From Devosia indica (GTDB lineage Bacteria; Pseudomonadota; Alphaproteobacteria; Rhizobiales; Devosiaceae): a stretch of 64,000 nucleotides of DNA. The stretch is taken from positions 62,001-126,000 of the forward strand of contig NZ_PYVZ01000005.1 in NCBI RefSeq assembly GCF_003056405.1, given 5' to 3'. The translations under genes were made by a program, and so were the position numbers. Every line of letters starts with the position of its first letter. Within the stretch, counting starts at the first letter, position 1. This document shows, piece by piece, positions 45,186 to 54,975 of the stretch. The notes beneath the pieces are model-generated. The model worked only from the letters and a program-made list of their open reading frames with translations. It had not been told where the DNA came from and did not search any database.

Positions 45186-46178
45186 TTACATGTCGGTGGC
45201 GCGCTGTGCCGGATCGTCGGCATAGGTTGCCTCGTCATATTCCGGCTGCGCTTCGAGCTGCTCGCGGGTGAAGTCGCTGTAGATCAGGAGGTCGCCAGCG
45301 TCATTGGAGGCGAACTCGAGATTGTCCAGCGTCACGGCAACGCGCTTTTCACCAATGCCCAGGAAGCCGCCGAAATCGATCAGCATGGCATCGATCTGGC
45401 CATCCTCGGTGAGCAGGATATCGCCGACAACGGCAATGTCCTCTCCATCCGGGCCGACAACGGTGGCACCGGTCAGATTCTCGGCGGTCAGGGCATCAGT
45501 CTCGACAGCGACATAGCCTTCACGCGGCATCATACCCTGATCGGTGGCCATGGCGTCATCGGCCGGGGCCATCGCTGGCTCTGCGGGTGCCATTGCCGGT
45601 TCAGCCGGTGCCATGGCCGGGTCAGCCGGTGCCATGGCCGGATCACCGTTCAGGTTTTCCTCCCAGACAAATTCCGGCGCGGCGTTCAGCGCGTCGGCCG
45701 TAGTGGCCAGCACCCAGCGCTCGGTCTGGTCGAAAGCAATAGTGTGTTCAAGCTCAGCGAAATCAACGGCGACATTCTTTTCGCCGATACCCAGGAAGCC
45801 GCCAACACCGATCACCACGGCGTGAATCTCGCCATCGGCGGAGATCACCAGATCATTGACGGTACCAATCTGCTCGGCATCTTCAGCGCCGCTCGAGAAA
45901 ATCGTTGCGCCCATCACTTCCGAGACCAGGGCATCGCCTTCACCGGCGGTGTAGCCAGCGGACATGTCCCAAGGCGCATCTGCCTCCATGGTGTCCATGG
46001 CGCCGTCATCGGCAGGGGACATGGCGTCGTCGGCCGGCGCCATTTCGTTCGCCGGGGCCATTTCATTGGCGGGCGCTTCCGTGGTGACAGGGGTTTCGGT
46101 GGTGGTGGTATCCTGGGCGACCGCGGCCGTGCCAAGCACCAGGGCGAGGGCCGAACTGGTAAGAAGGGTGCGGATCAT
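45186..46178 (-). CDS. Secreted protein with two PRC-barrel domains
   Basis: A 330-residue protein. A signal peptide (cleavage near AAVAQ, residue 22) is followed by an acidic Thr/Glu/Pro/Met-rich stretch. Two PRC-barrel modules follow, each with the same core GGFLGIGEK: the first around VNDLVISADGEIHAVVIGVG, the second around VGDILLTEDGQIDAMLIDFG. They are joined by a linker of 7-residue repeats (PAMAPAE/PAMAPAD, about four copies). GGAG lies 6 nt before the ATG at 46178. PRC-barrels of this type occur in envelope and stress-related proteins; the role is unknown. Confidence 0.87.
   Translation of the reverse strand: MIRTLLTSSALALVLGTAAVAQDTTTTETPVTTEAPANEMAPANEMAPADDAMSPADDGAMDTMEADAPWDMSAGYTAGEGDALVSEVMGATIFSSGAEDAEQIGTVNDLVISADGEIHAVVIGVGGFLGIGEKNVAVDFAELEHTIAFDQTERWVLATTADALNAAPEFVWEENLNGDPAMAPADPAMAPAEPAMAPAEPAMAPADDAMATDQGMMPREGYVAVETDALTAENLTGATVVGPDGEDIAVVGDILLTEDGQIDAMLIDFGGFLGIGEKRVAVTLDNLEFASNDAGDLLIYSDFTREQLEAQPEYDEATYADDPAQRATDM
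45559..45642. repeat. 21-bp tandem repeat coding for a PAMAPA(E/D) linker
   Basis: About four imperfect 21-bp units encode the 7-residue repeats between the two PRC-barrel domains. The flanking N-terminal part of the protein has related NEMAPA repeats. Unit number could vary between strains. Confidence 0.7.
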
Positions 46179-46329
46179 AGTAAGCTCCAATGGTTCATCG
46201 TTACGTGAACAGGGCCGTACGGCGCAAAACTTGCCGGTAGCGCGTCGTGCGGCCCGTTGATGAGCGATGAACGCAGGCAATGGGCGACCCGTTCCGCAGC
46301 TTTTTTTGCACCCGGACCGGGAACCAATA

Positions 46330-46365
46330 GAAAAAGCCGGCGACTGAATAACAGCGCCGGCCTTA
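46330..46365 (-). terminator. Intrinsic terminator of the GNAT gene (minus strand)
   Basis: A 10-bp inverted repeat with one mismatch (46333-46342 with 46355-46364) is followed by a T-run on the minus strand. It lies in the 368-bp gap between the PRC-barrel and GNAT genes. The gap also holds a perfect palindrome CCCGGTTAACCGGG at 46373-46386 and no gene I can support. Confidence 0.65.
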
Positions 46366-46546
46366 TCTGCCTCCCGGTTAACCGGGTTATGTTATTGTGG
46401 CCCTTCCATGCGTGTCTGCGCTCACGCCGGTCGATCCTTCGGCCTCCGGCGGCGCGGCATGGGGCGCGCAAGAAGGCCGACAAGCCCACCATAGCGCAAG
46501 CCTATTGGCCGGCCAGTCGGACCCGAGTTAATGCGTTAATGAAATG

Positions 46547-47005
46547 CTAATCGACCAGCACGGCACTCTGCCTGTCATAGTCACGCATGGCCCGATGCGG
46601 CATGCCGCCATCCATGAATTCGGGGCCAAAAGCGACAAAGCCCAGGCTTTCGTAGAAACCGAGTTTGTCCGATTGCGCGGTCAGATAAAACCGATCCTGC
46701 CCGCGTTCGCGCGCATGGGCCATGGCCGCTCCGATCATCCGCCGCGCAATGCCCTGGCCGCGATAGCTCTTGCGGACGGCCACGCGGCCGATCTTGACAT
46801 GCTCGGGCAAGAACAGCAGCCGCAACGTCCCGACCACTTCCCCGTCGGCAATGGCGACAAAGTGAGACGCAGTGACATCATGTGCGTCATGTTCTTCCTC
46901 GATCGGAACATTCTGCTCCTGCACGAAAACCTCCCGCCGCAGCGAGAAAGCCGCATTGCAGAGGCTGGAAAAGACGGGAACGGGCATGATGACAGGATCT
47001 GACAT
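46547..47005 (-). CDS. GNAT family N-acetyltransferase (ElaA-like)
   Basis: A 152-residue acetyltransferase. The early segment FSLRREVFVQEQNVPIEEEHD is typical of the ElaA/GNAT group. The acetyl-CoA loop is visible as VAVRKSYRGQGIARRMI, and FYESLGFVAFGPEFMDGGMPH closes the fold. The acceptor is unknown. The ATG at 47005 or 46987 may be the start; neither has a strong ribosome-binding site. It is divergent from rpoH. Confidence 0.9.
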   Translation of the reverse strand: MSDPVIMPVPVFSSLCNAAFSLRREVFVQEQNVPIEEEHDAHDVTASHFVAIADGEVVGTLRLLFLPEHVKIGRVAVRKSYRGQGIARRMIGAAMAHARERGQDRFYLTAQSDKLGFYESLGFVAFGPEFMDGGMPHRAMRDYDRQSAVLVD

Positions 47006-47274
47006 GAGCCCAGATTAATCAGCTTGGTGCAGCCGCGAAAGGGCGCTGTCACACCAAAGTGTCTTCTCTTCGACAGGCTTTTATCGTATAAAGACGATGA
47101 AAGGCGAAGTGCTGGCGGGAACACTGTCCAATTTGTAACGTTTGTTTCCTCCTGGCCTCTTAAATTCGCCAAACTGCAACTTATATAGTCCTCATATGCC
47201 CGCGCTGTGCCTAAGGGACAGCGAGGCGTTTTCCGCCCGCGCGATGCGGGGGAAGCTGAAAAGGGGGTGCGTCC

Positions 47275-48141
47275 ATGGCCCAAACGAATTTGCCGGTCCT
47301 CTCGTCCGAGGGTGGCCTCAGCCGCTATCTTCAGGAAATCCGCAAGTTTCCCATGCTGGAAGCGGATGAAGAATACATGCTGGCCAAGCGCTACAAGGAG
47401 CACGCCGATCCCGGCGCGGCCCAGAAGCTCATCACCAGCCATTTGCGCCTCGTGGCCAAGATCGCCATGGGATATCGCGGCTATGGCCTGCCCATTTCCG
47501 AGGTGATCTCGGAAGGCAATGTCGGCCTGATGCACGCGGTCAAGCGTTTCGAGCCCGAAAAGGGCTTCCGCCTGGCGACCTACGCCATGTGGTGGATCCG
47601 TGCCGCCATTCAGGAATATGTGCTGCGCTCCTGGAGCCTGGTCAAGATCGGCACCACCGCCGCCCAGAAGCGGCTGTTCTTCAACCTGCGCAAGGTCAAG
47701 GGCCAGATCGCGGCCCTGGATGAGGGTTCGCTCCATCCCGACCAGATCAAGCAGATCGCCACCACCCTCAATGTTACCGAGGACGAAGTGGTGCAAATGA
47801 ATTCGCGCCTGTCGGGCGACGCCTCGCTCAACTCGCCCATGCGGGCCGATGAAGGCGCCTCCGAATGGCAGGACTGGCTGGTCGACGACACGCCCGACCA
47901 GGAAACCAGCCTGGGCGAAAGCGAGGAATATTCCGAGCGCATGGGCATGCTGAACAAGGCAATGGATGTGCTCAATGAGCGCGAACGCGCCATATTCCAG
48001 GCCCGCCGCCTCAAGGACAATCCCTCGACCCTCGAGGAACTGGCCCAGCAATATGACGTCAGCCGCGAACGCATCCGCCAGATCGAAGTGCGGGCGTTCG
48101 AGAAGGTGCAGGAAGCCGTGAAGGAAGCGGCGGGGTCCTAG
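47275..48141 (+). CDS. rpoH: Heat-shock sigma factor RpoH (sigma-32)
   Basis: A 288-residue sigma-70 family protein of group 3. Region 2 has LITSHLRLVAKIAMGYRGYG and FRLATYAMWWIRAAIQEYVL; the RpoH box is present (QKRLFFNLRK); region 4 ends RLKDNPSTLEELAQQYDVSR. This is the profile of alphaproteobacterial RpoH. GGGGG lies before the ATG. It controls heat-shock chaperones and proteases; ftsH, a classical target, lies 1.3 kb downstream. The 269-bp upstream gap, with AT-rich segments, should contain its promoter. Confidence 0.96.
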   Translation: MAQTNLPVLSSEGGLSRYLQEIRKFPMLEADEEYMLAKRYKEHADPGAAQKLITSHLRLVAKIAMGYRGYGLPISEVISEGNVGLMHAVKRFEPEKGFRLATYAMWWIRAAIQEYVLRSWSLVKIGTTAAQKRLFFNLRKVKGQIAALDEGSLHPDQIKQIATTLNVTEDEVVQMNSRLSGDASLNSPMRADEGASEWQDWLVDDTPDQETSLGESEEYSERMGMLNKAMDVLNERERAIFQARRLKDNPSTLEELAQQYDVSRERIRQIEVRAFEKVQEAVKEAAGS

Positions 48142-48166
48142 TCAACGCTGCAAATCCAATTTGACG

Positions 48167-48196
48167 GGCCCCGGTGATGAGCCGGGGCTTTTGTTT
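48167..48196 (+). terminator. Intrinsic terminator of rpoH
   Basis: A 7-bp GC stem (GCCCCGG / CCGGGGC) with a 7-nt loop, followed by TTTTG and TTTT, starts about 27 bp after the rpoH stop. Confidence 0.75.
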
Positions 48197-48365
48197 TGGG
48201 CGGCTATGGGGTGGCAAGTAGTCAGTCAGGTATTGGCAGATGGCTGCCCAAAGGAGGCAGTAACCTGGAATGATGCAGCTCGGGATGCAGCGTTGTAGGT
48301 CGCAAGCCCCGCCCTTGTCATGTTAACTGGGCTCGATAGGGAAGTAGGTGTGTGCTGCAGCATCA

Positions 48366-48839
48366 TTATAGGCACGCGCCGCCCTGGTGAATGGTTGCGG
48401 AAGTCAGTCGATCACCAGCATCATATGTGAGATCAAGGAATAGCTCGTTCCCACATACGATGCCCCGCGCCCCCGCAAGAAAACGAAAGGTTTGCATCGA
48501 AGCAGCGCCCGGCGGTAGTTCCCGGTAAGTTGTATTCCACGCGTCGAGCCCTGCCGAGATAAGTTTCCGCTCAATGTTCGATTTGTTCTCGCCGCCGGAG
48601 AAGAAGCTAGGAATTAGGTCAACGTCCCCATCCCTCCGGGTGACTTCTCTATATCGATAAAGCGCTCGTGTTGTTTCGTTCAAAAGCTGATGCGGCATGT
48701 AATTTATGTAGGTAAAATACAATACCGGAGCGACGATCACCGCGACGATAGCTAAGAGAAAGAGTTTGGCCAATTTCTGAAACACGTCGCTGCGCCCCAA
48801 ACGTTTGCTCAAGTGGCTGGTCGAGGATTGATACTTCAA
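48366..48839 (-). CDS. Single-pass membrane protein, hypothetical
   Basis: A 157-residue protein from TTG at 48839, with AGGA shortly upstream. After a short basic N-terminus there is one membrane helix (about residues 26-47, LFLLAIVAVIVAPVLYFTYI) and a roughly 105-residue periplasmic domain containing EVTRRDGDVDLIPSFFSGGE and ending IHQGGACL, with two Cys residues in the last 35 positions. The frame is open further upstream to 49097, but that part has no protein-like character. Base composition is less GC-rich than neighbouring genes. I do not recognise it. Confidence 0.6.
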   Translation of the reverse strand: MKYQSSTSHLSKRLGRSDVFQKLAKLFLLAIVAVIVAPVLYFTYINYMPHQLLNETTRALYRYREVTRRDGDVDLIPSFFSGGENKSNIERKLISAGLDAWNTTYRELPPGAASMQTFRFLAGARGIVCGNELFLDLTYDAGDRLTSATIHQGGACL

Positions 48840-49146
48840 CGAGATTCCTGTTGCATAGAGTTTCAGTGGGCTGACCGTCTGCTTAGTGCCCTGTGGGCAC
48901 CGTCGTCGAATGACCGACTTGGGGTCGGCTCTTGCCGCCACCAAAAAGTAATCCCCGCACCCAAAAACCTTCCCCATAATACACCCATCACTCCCGCGCG
49001 GACGGACTGCAGCGAACTTTTGCGGGGGGAGCCGGTTGGGCACTGGGTCGCTCCAGGGCCTGCCTGCCAGTCGGGTCACCTTGCGACGAGCGATCAATAG
49101 GGGCCACGACGGCAGGAGAAACCCGCTTCGATCTGTCCCGACAGGG

Positions 49147-49171
49147 CAAATCTCTCCGGTGGAGAGATTTG
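49147..49171. repeat. 25-bp perfect palindrome in the gap before ftsH
   Basis: An 11-bp perfect inverted repeat (49147-49157 with 49161-49171) around a 3-nt centre, core CTCTCC/GGAGAG. It is the most distinct element of the 638-bp gap 48840-49477, in which I see no gene. A smaller hairpin, GTGCCC/GGGCAC, lies at 48886-48900. The ftsH promoter must be near the right edge. Confidence 0.5.
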
Positions 49172-49477
49172 AAGTGAGAAGGCCATGAGAGCTACGCTCG
49201 AATGGCGAGAGGCGGCGACGTCTCTATTTATTCTAGTTTACTGAGACGCACGCGCCTCGGAACACGTCCATTTTCAAACCCGGAGGCGGAAACGCGGTCC
49301 GGCGCTTGGTCATGCATCCTTTGTCTCGCCACCGCGTATTAACCCCATCGCGACAATATGACTGGACGGGAAGGCCGGAACAGCACAGGTCTTGCCCTTG
49401 TAACGCCCCATTGAGGGTCTTACATTCGCCCCAATACTGGCGCGCCCCGTGCGCCGGCCTCTCCGGGACAGGATTTG

Positions 49478-51409
<1,932 letters not shown>

Positions 51410-51430
51410 GGCAATTCGGCATCACTATTA

Positions 51431-51457
51431 AGGGTCGCCGCAGGCGGCCCTTTTTTC
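51431..51457 (+). terminator. Intrinsic terminator of ftsH
   Basis: AAGGGTCGCC-GCA-GGCGGCCCTT forms a 10-bp stem with one T-G pair, followed by a T-run, 21 bp after the ftsH stop. Confidence 0.8.
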
Positions 51458-51531
51458 TTGTCAAACACTCCGCTATTTCCAAGCCGAAGTGGTATTATCC
51501 ACTCAACACCACTGAATCGGGGGACGAACCC

Positions 51532-52875
51532 ATGGCCCGCAAATATTTCGGCACCGACGGCATTCGGGGCCTCGCCAATGGCACCAAACTGACCCCGGAA
51601 CTGGCGCTCAAGGTGGGCATGGCCGCCGGCACGAAATTCGTCCGCGGCGACCACCGCAATCGCGTCGTCATCGGCAAGGATACAAGGCGCTCCGGCTATA
51701 TGATCGAGCAGGCCCTGACCGCCGGCTTCACGGCGGTGGGCATGGACGTCTACCTGCTTGGCCCCATGCCGACCCCGGCCGTGGCCATGCTGACGCGCTC
51801 GCTGCGCGCAGATCTGGGCGTGATGATCTCGGCTTCGCACAATCCCTATGACGACAACGGCATCAAGCTGTTCCGGCCGGACGGATACAAGCTCAGCGAT
51901 CAGATCGAGCTCGAGATCGAAAAGCTGATCGACAGCGATATGACGCGCTATCTCGCCAAGGGCCGCGATATCGGACGGGCCCATCGCGACGAGGAAGCCC
52001 GCACCCGCTACATCGAATATGCCAAGCGTACCCTGCCCCGGAACATCGACCTGTCGGGCCTGCGCGTCGTGCTCGACTGTGCCAATGGCGCCGCCTACAA
52101 GGTCGCCCCGATCGCGCTTTGGGAGCTGGGCGCCGAAGTCTTCACCATCGGCGCTGAACCAGACGGTTTCAACATCAACTACAAGGTCGGCTCGACCGCC
52201 CCCGAGGCGGTAGCCGCCAAGGTCAAGGAAGTCCGCGCCGACATTGGAATCGCGCTCGACGGCGATGCCGATCGGGTCATCATCGTCGACGAGAAGGGTC
52301 ATGTGGTCGATGGTGACCAGTTCATGGCCGTCATCGCGGAAAGCTGGCTGGAACGGCAAATGCTCACCGGTGGCGGCATCGTGGCGACCGTGATGTCCAA
52401 TCTGGGCCTGGAGCGGCACCTGACCAAGCTCGGCCTGACCCTGGAGCGCACCCAGGTCGGCGACCGCTATGTGCTCGAAGCCATGCGCTCGAAAGGCTTC
52501 AATGTCGGTGGCGAACAGTCCGGCCATATCATCCTGTCCGACTTCACCACCACGGGCGACGGCCTTGTCGCGGCGCTGCAATTGCTGGCCGTGCTCAAGC
52601 AGATGAACCGTCCGATTTCCGAAATCTGCGCCCGCTTTGAAAAAGTGCCGCAATTGTTGCGCAGCGTGACGTTCAAGGCCGGCAAGCCGCTTGAGCACAA
52701 GCAGGTCATTCAGGCCATTGCCGATGGCCAGGCCATGCTTGGGACCGGAGGGCGCCTGGTGGTTCGCGCCTCAGGCACCGAACCGGTGATCCGGGTCATG
52801 GGCGAGGCGGACGATGCCATGCTGGTGGAAACCGTTGTCGGCCAGATCGAGGCCGCCATCCGCCAGGTGGCCTGA
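51532..52875 (+). CDS. glmM: Phosphoglucosamine mutase GlmM
   Basis: A 447-residue enzyme converting glucosamine-6-phosphate to glucosamine-1-phosphate for peptidoglycan and lipopolysaccharide. The N-terminus [10 protein letters not shown] is the family start. The catalytic Ser102 is in [12 protein letters not shown], the Mg site is DGDADR, and the sugar-binding loop is [20 protein letters not shown] near the C-terminus binds phosphate. GGGGGA precedes the ATG. It lies behind ftsH, the usual alphaproteobacterial order, with a terminator in between. Confidence 0.98.
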   Translation: MARKYFGTDGIRGLANGTKLTPELALKVGMAAGTKFVRGDHRNRVVIGKDTRRSGYMIEQALTAGFTAVGMDVYLLGPMPTPAVAMLTRSLRADLGVMISASHNPYDDNGIKLFRPDGYKLSDQIELEIEKLIDSDMTRYLAKGRDIGRAHRDEEARTRYIEYAKRTLPRNIDLSGLRVVLDCANGAAYKVAPIALWELGAEVFTIGAEPDGFNINYKVGSTAPEAVAAKVKEVRADIGIALDGDADRVIIVDEKGHVVDGDQFMAVIAESWLERQMLTGGGIVATVMSNLGLERHLTKLGLTLERTQVGDRYVLEAMRSKGFNVGGEQSGHIILSDFTTTGDGLVAALQLLAVLKQMNRPISEICARFEKVPQLLRSVTFKAGKPLEHKQVIQAIADGQAMLGTGGRLVVRASGTEPVIRVMGEADDAMLVETVVGQIEAAIRQVA

Positions 52876-53049
52876 CACCCCGCCAAATATTGCCAAAGCA
52901 ATAACGCGCAAGGGCGCGCGTAATACTTCGTAAACGATCAAATTTTGCCTGAGGTTAGGGTTAAATCTTTAGGTTAAGTGGGCCTTAAGAAGTTTGCCGG
53001 ATATTGGTCGCAATCGACTTGGTGTCGTGGCAACCAAAGGACCTTCGTT

Positions 53050-53781
53050 ATGCGTAACCTATCCGCCGCAGTACTGGTCGCAGGAGCGACCATGATTGCA
53101 GGGCAAGCTGTAGCTGCCGATCTGCCCTACTATCCCCCTGTCATCGAAATTCCCGATGTCGACCATGGCTATTCCGGCTCGTTCTACCTGCGCGGCAGCG
53201 CCGGGTTGAACCTGATGTGGGCGCACCGGGTCAACCACCCGACGGCAACCCCCTCGACCTACAGCATTACCGAATTCGGCTATGGCTACTCGATCGGTGC
53301 CGGTGCCGGTTTTGAGACGGGTACGGGCCTGCGCTTCGACGCAACCTATGACTATCTGAGCAATAACGGCATGACTGCCGCCATCGACGATGGCGCCGGT
53401 CCCCTGGTCGAGGGCAATCATAGCCTTTCGCTGCGTTCCAGCGTGCTCCTGGCCAATGCCTATTATGACTTCAGCTTCAACGATAGCGGCTACGGCGCCG
53501 CCGGCGGGGCCTTCGGCTATGTTGGTGCAGGTGCCGGTGTGGCTTTCAACAACGCCACCGTCACCGATCCGAATGGCGCAAACTCGCACAGCGAGAACAC
53601 CAGCCTTGCCGCCGCCGGCATGGTCGGTGTGGGTTATGATTTCGGCCAGGTGGTTGCCGATGTCGGCTACCGCGCGCTCTATATCAACCGCATCCAGAAC
53701 ACCACGGCAACCTACCCGTTCTCGGTCGACGACAATTGGGTCCACGAAGTGCGCGGCACGGTCCGCTACCGCTTCAACTAA
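53050..53781 (+). CDS. Outer membrane beta-barrel protein (Omp25/RopB-like)
   Basis: A 243-residue protein with a cleavable signal peptide (ending AVAAD near residue 22). The mature part alternates polar and hydrophobic residues in eight likely strands, beginning GYSGSFYLRGSAGLNLMWAH and ending VHEVRGTVRYRFN with the C-terminal aromatic-x-aromatic type residue of outer-membrane barrels. This matches the small opacity-like porins of Rhizobiales (Omp25, RopB). I chose the ATG at 53050 since the signal peptide begins there. It is monocistronic with its own terminator. Confidence 0.88.
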   Translation: MRNLSAAVLVAGATMIAGQAVAADLPYYPPVIEIPDVDHGYSGSFYLRGSAGLNLMWAHRVNHPTATPSTYSITEFGYGYSIGAGAGFETGTGLRFDATYDYLSNNGMTAAIDDGAGPLVEGNHSLSLRSSVLLANAYYDFSFNDSGYGAAGGAFGYVGAGAGVAFNNATVTDPNGANSHSENTSLAAAGMVGVGYDFGQVVADVGYRALYINRIQNTTATYPFSVDDNWVHEVRGTVRYRFN

Positions 53782-53822
53782 GCGGCTTGTGGCGGACCGC
53801 CACCTCCGCCCTGGCAATTTCG

Positions 53823-53850
53823 GGCCGGTGTCAGAAGACGCCGGCCTTTT
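53823..53850 (+). terminator. Intrinsic terminator of the outer membrane protein gene
   Basis: A GGCCGGTGT / ACGCCGGCC stem (one G-T pair) with a 6-nt loop is followed by TTTT, about 42 bp after the stop. Confidence 0.75.
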
Positions 53851-53912
53851 CCTTGCGCCACTGGACCTTCCACGCCGGTCAATGCTCAATAGCGGGTGGA
53901 GGAATTTTGACG

Positions 53913-54902
53913 ATGCATGTTCTGATTATTGGTGCCGCCGGCATGGTTGGCCGCAAGCTCACTTCGGCCCTGCTGGCAGCAGGCGGAGTTGGCGATGCCC
54001 CCATCGAAAAGGTCACGCTGGCCGATGTTGTGGCGCCCAACAGCCCCGATACCACCATTCCCTGCGATACTCTGGCCGCCGACCTCTCGGCGCCCGGAAC
54101 AGCCGAAAAACTGGTCACCGACAGGCCAGACCTGATCTTTCACCTGGCAGCGATTGTGTCGGGGGAGGCCGAGGCCGATTTCGAAAAGGGCTATGCAATC
54201 AATCTCGATGGCACGCGGTTCCTGCTTGAGGCCATCCGCCATCAAGGCACAAAGCAACCCTATTGCCCGCGCCTTGTGTTCACCTCGTCCATCGCGGTTT
54301 TTGGCGAGCCCCTACCCGCAGCCATTCCGGATGACATGGCCCATACGCCCCTGACCAGCTATGGCACGCAAAAGGCCATTTGCGAGCTATTGCTGGCCGA
54401 TTATTCGCGCCGTGGCTTTGTGGACGGCATCGGCATTCGTCTGCCCACCATCGTCGTGCGCCCCGGCAAGCCCAACAAGGCTGCCTCGGGCTTTTTCTCC
54501 GGCATTATCCGTGAACCGCTCAATGGCGTGGAAGCCGTGCTTCCGGTTGACGACACTGTCCGGCACTGGTTCGCCAGCCCCCGTGCAGCCATCGGCTTCC
54601 TGATCCATGCCGCAACGCTCGACACGGCCCCGCTCGGCCAGCGCCGCACCCTCACCATGCCGGGCCTGTCGGCAACCATTGCCGAGGAGATCGCCGCTCT
54701 TGAACGCTTTGGCGGCCCTGCCGCCAGCCGGCTGATCCGCCGTGAACCCGATGAAACCATTGCCCGCATCGTGGCTGGCTGGCCGCAGAATTTCGACGCC
54801 AGGCGCGCGTTGGAACTGGGCTTTGCCGCCGAGGCCAGCTTTGACGATATCGTCCGCGCCCATATCGAGGACGAGATGGGCGGGGTGACGGCCCGGACCT
54901 GA
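53913..54902 (+). CDS. denD: NAD-dependent epimerase/dehydratase, D-erythronate dehydrogenase-like
   Basis: A 329-residue extended SDR. The NAD motif GAAGMVG is at residues 7-13 and the catalytic pair lies in SYGTQKAICE (Tyr, Lys). The segments ALLAAGGVGDAPIEKVTLAD and RPGKPNKAASGFFSGIIREP are close to DenD, which oxidises D-erythronate at C2 in four-carbon acid sugar catabolism. The partner genes otnK/otnC/otnI are not in the window, so the symbol is a best guess. GGAGGA precedes the ATG at 53913. Confidence 0.82.
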   Translation: MHVLIIGAAGMVGRKLTSALLAAGGVGDAPIEKVTLADVVAPNSPDTTIPCDTLAADLSAPGTAEKLVTDRPDLIFHLAAIVSGEAEADFEKGYAINLDGTRFLLEAIRHQGTKQPYCPRLVFTSSIAVFGEPLPAAIPDDMAHTPLTSYGTQKAICELLLADYSRRGFVDGIGIRLPTIVVRPGKPNKAASGFFSGIIREPLNGVEAVLPVDDTVRHWFASPRAAIGFLIHAATLDTAPLGQRRTLTMPGLSATIAEEIAALERFGGPAASRLIRREPDETIARIVAGWPQNFDARRALELGFAAEASFDDIVRAHIEDEMGGVTART

Positions 54903-54922
54903 TCGAAACGCTGTGCACCAAC

Positions 54923-54953
54923 AAAAAAAAACGCCGCGGATGACCGCGGCGTT
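54923..54953 (-). terminator. Intrinsic terminator of the sorbosone dehydrogenase-like gene
   Basis: A 10-bp perfect inverted repeat (54930-54939 with 54944-54953) has a run of As on its left, which on the minus strand is a T-run after the hairpin. It lies 22 bp downstream of the minus-strand stop and may also stop transcripts from the plus-strand gene. Confidence 0.8.
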
Positions 54954-54975
54954 CTCGCATTGATGGGCCCGACGA

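Noticed and set aside
48902..49097. N-terminal extension of the hypothetical gene at 48366 to 49097
   Set aside because: The extra 86 residues are Arg/Pro-rich without structure, and the TTG at 48839 has its own ribosome-binding site directly before the membrane helix.
49399..49430. Possible RpoH-type promoter (CTTG ... CCCCAT) before ftsH
   Set aside because: The spacing between the two elements is only about 9-11 bases, too short for sigma-32 promoters; no better pair was found by eye.
52951..52980. CtrA box before the outer membrane protein gene (several TTAA/TTAG half-sites)
   Set aside because: The half-sites are not 7 bp apart; the closest pair is TTAA-N9-TTAA.
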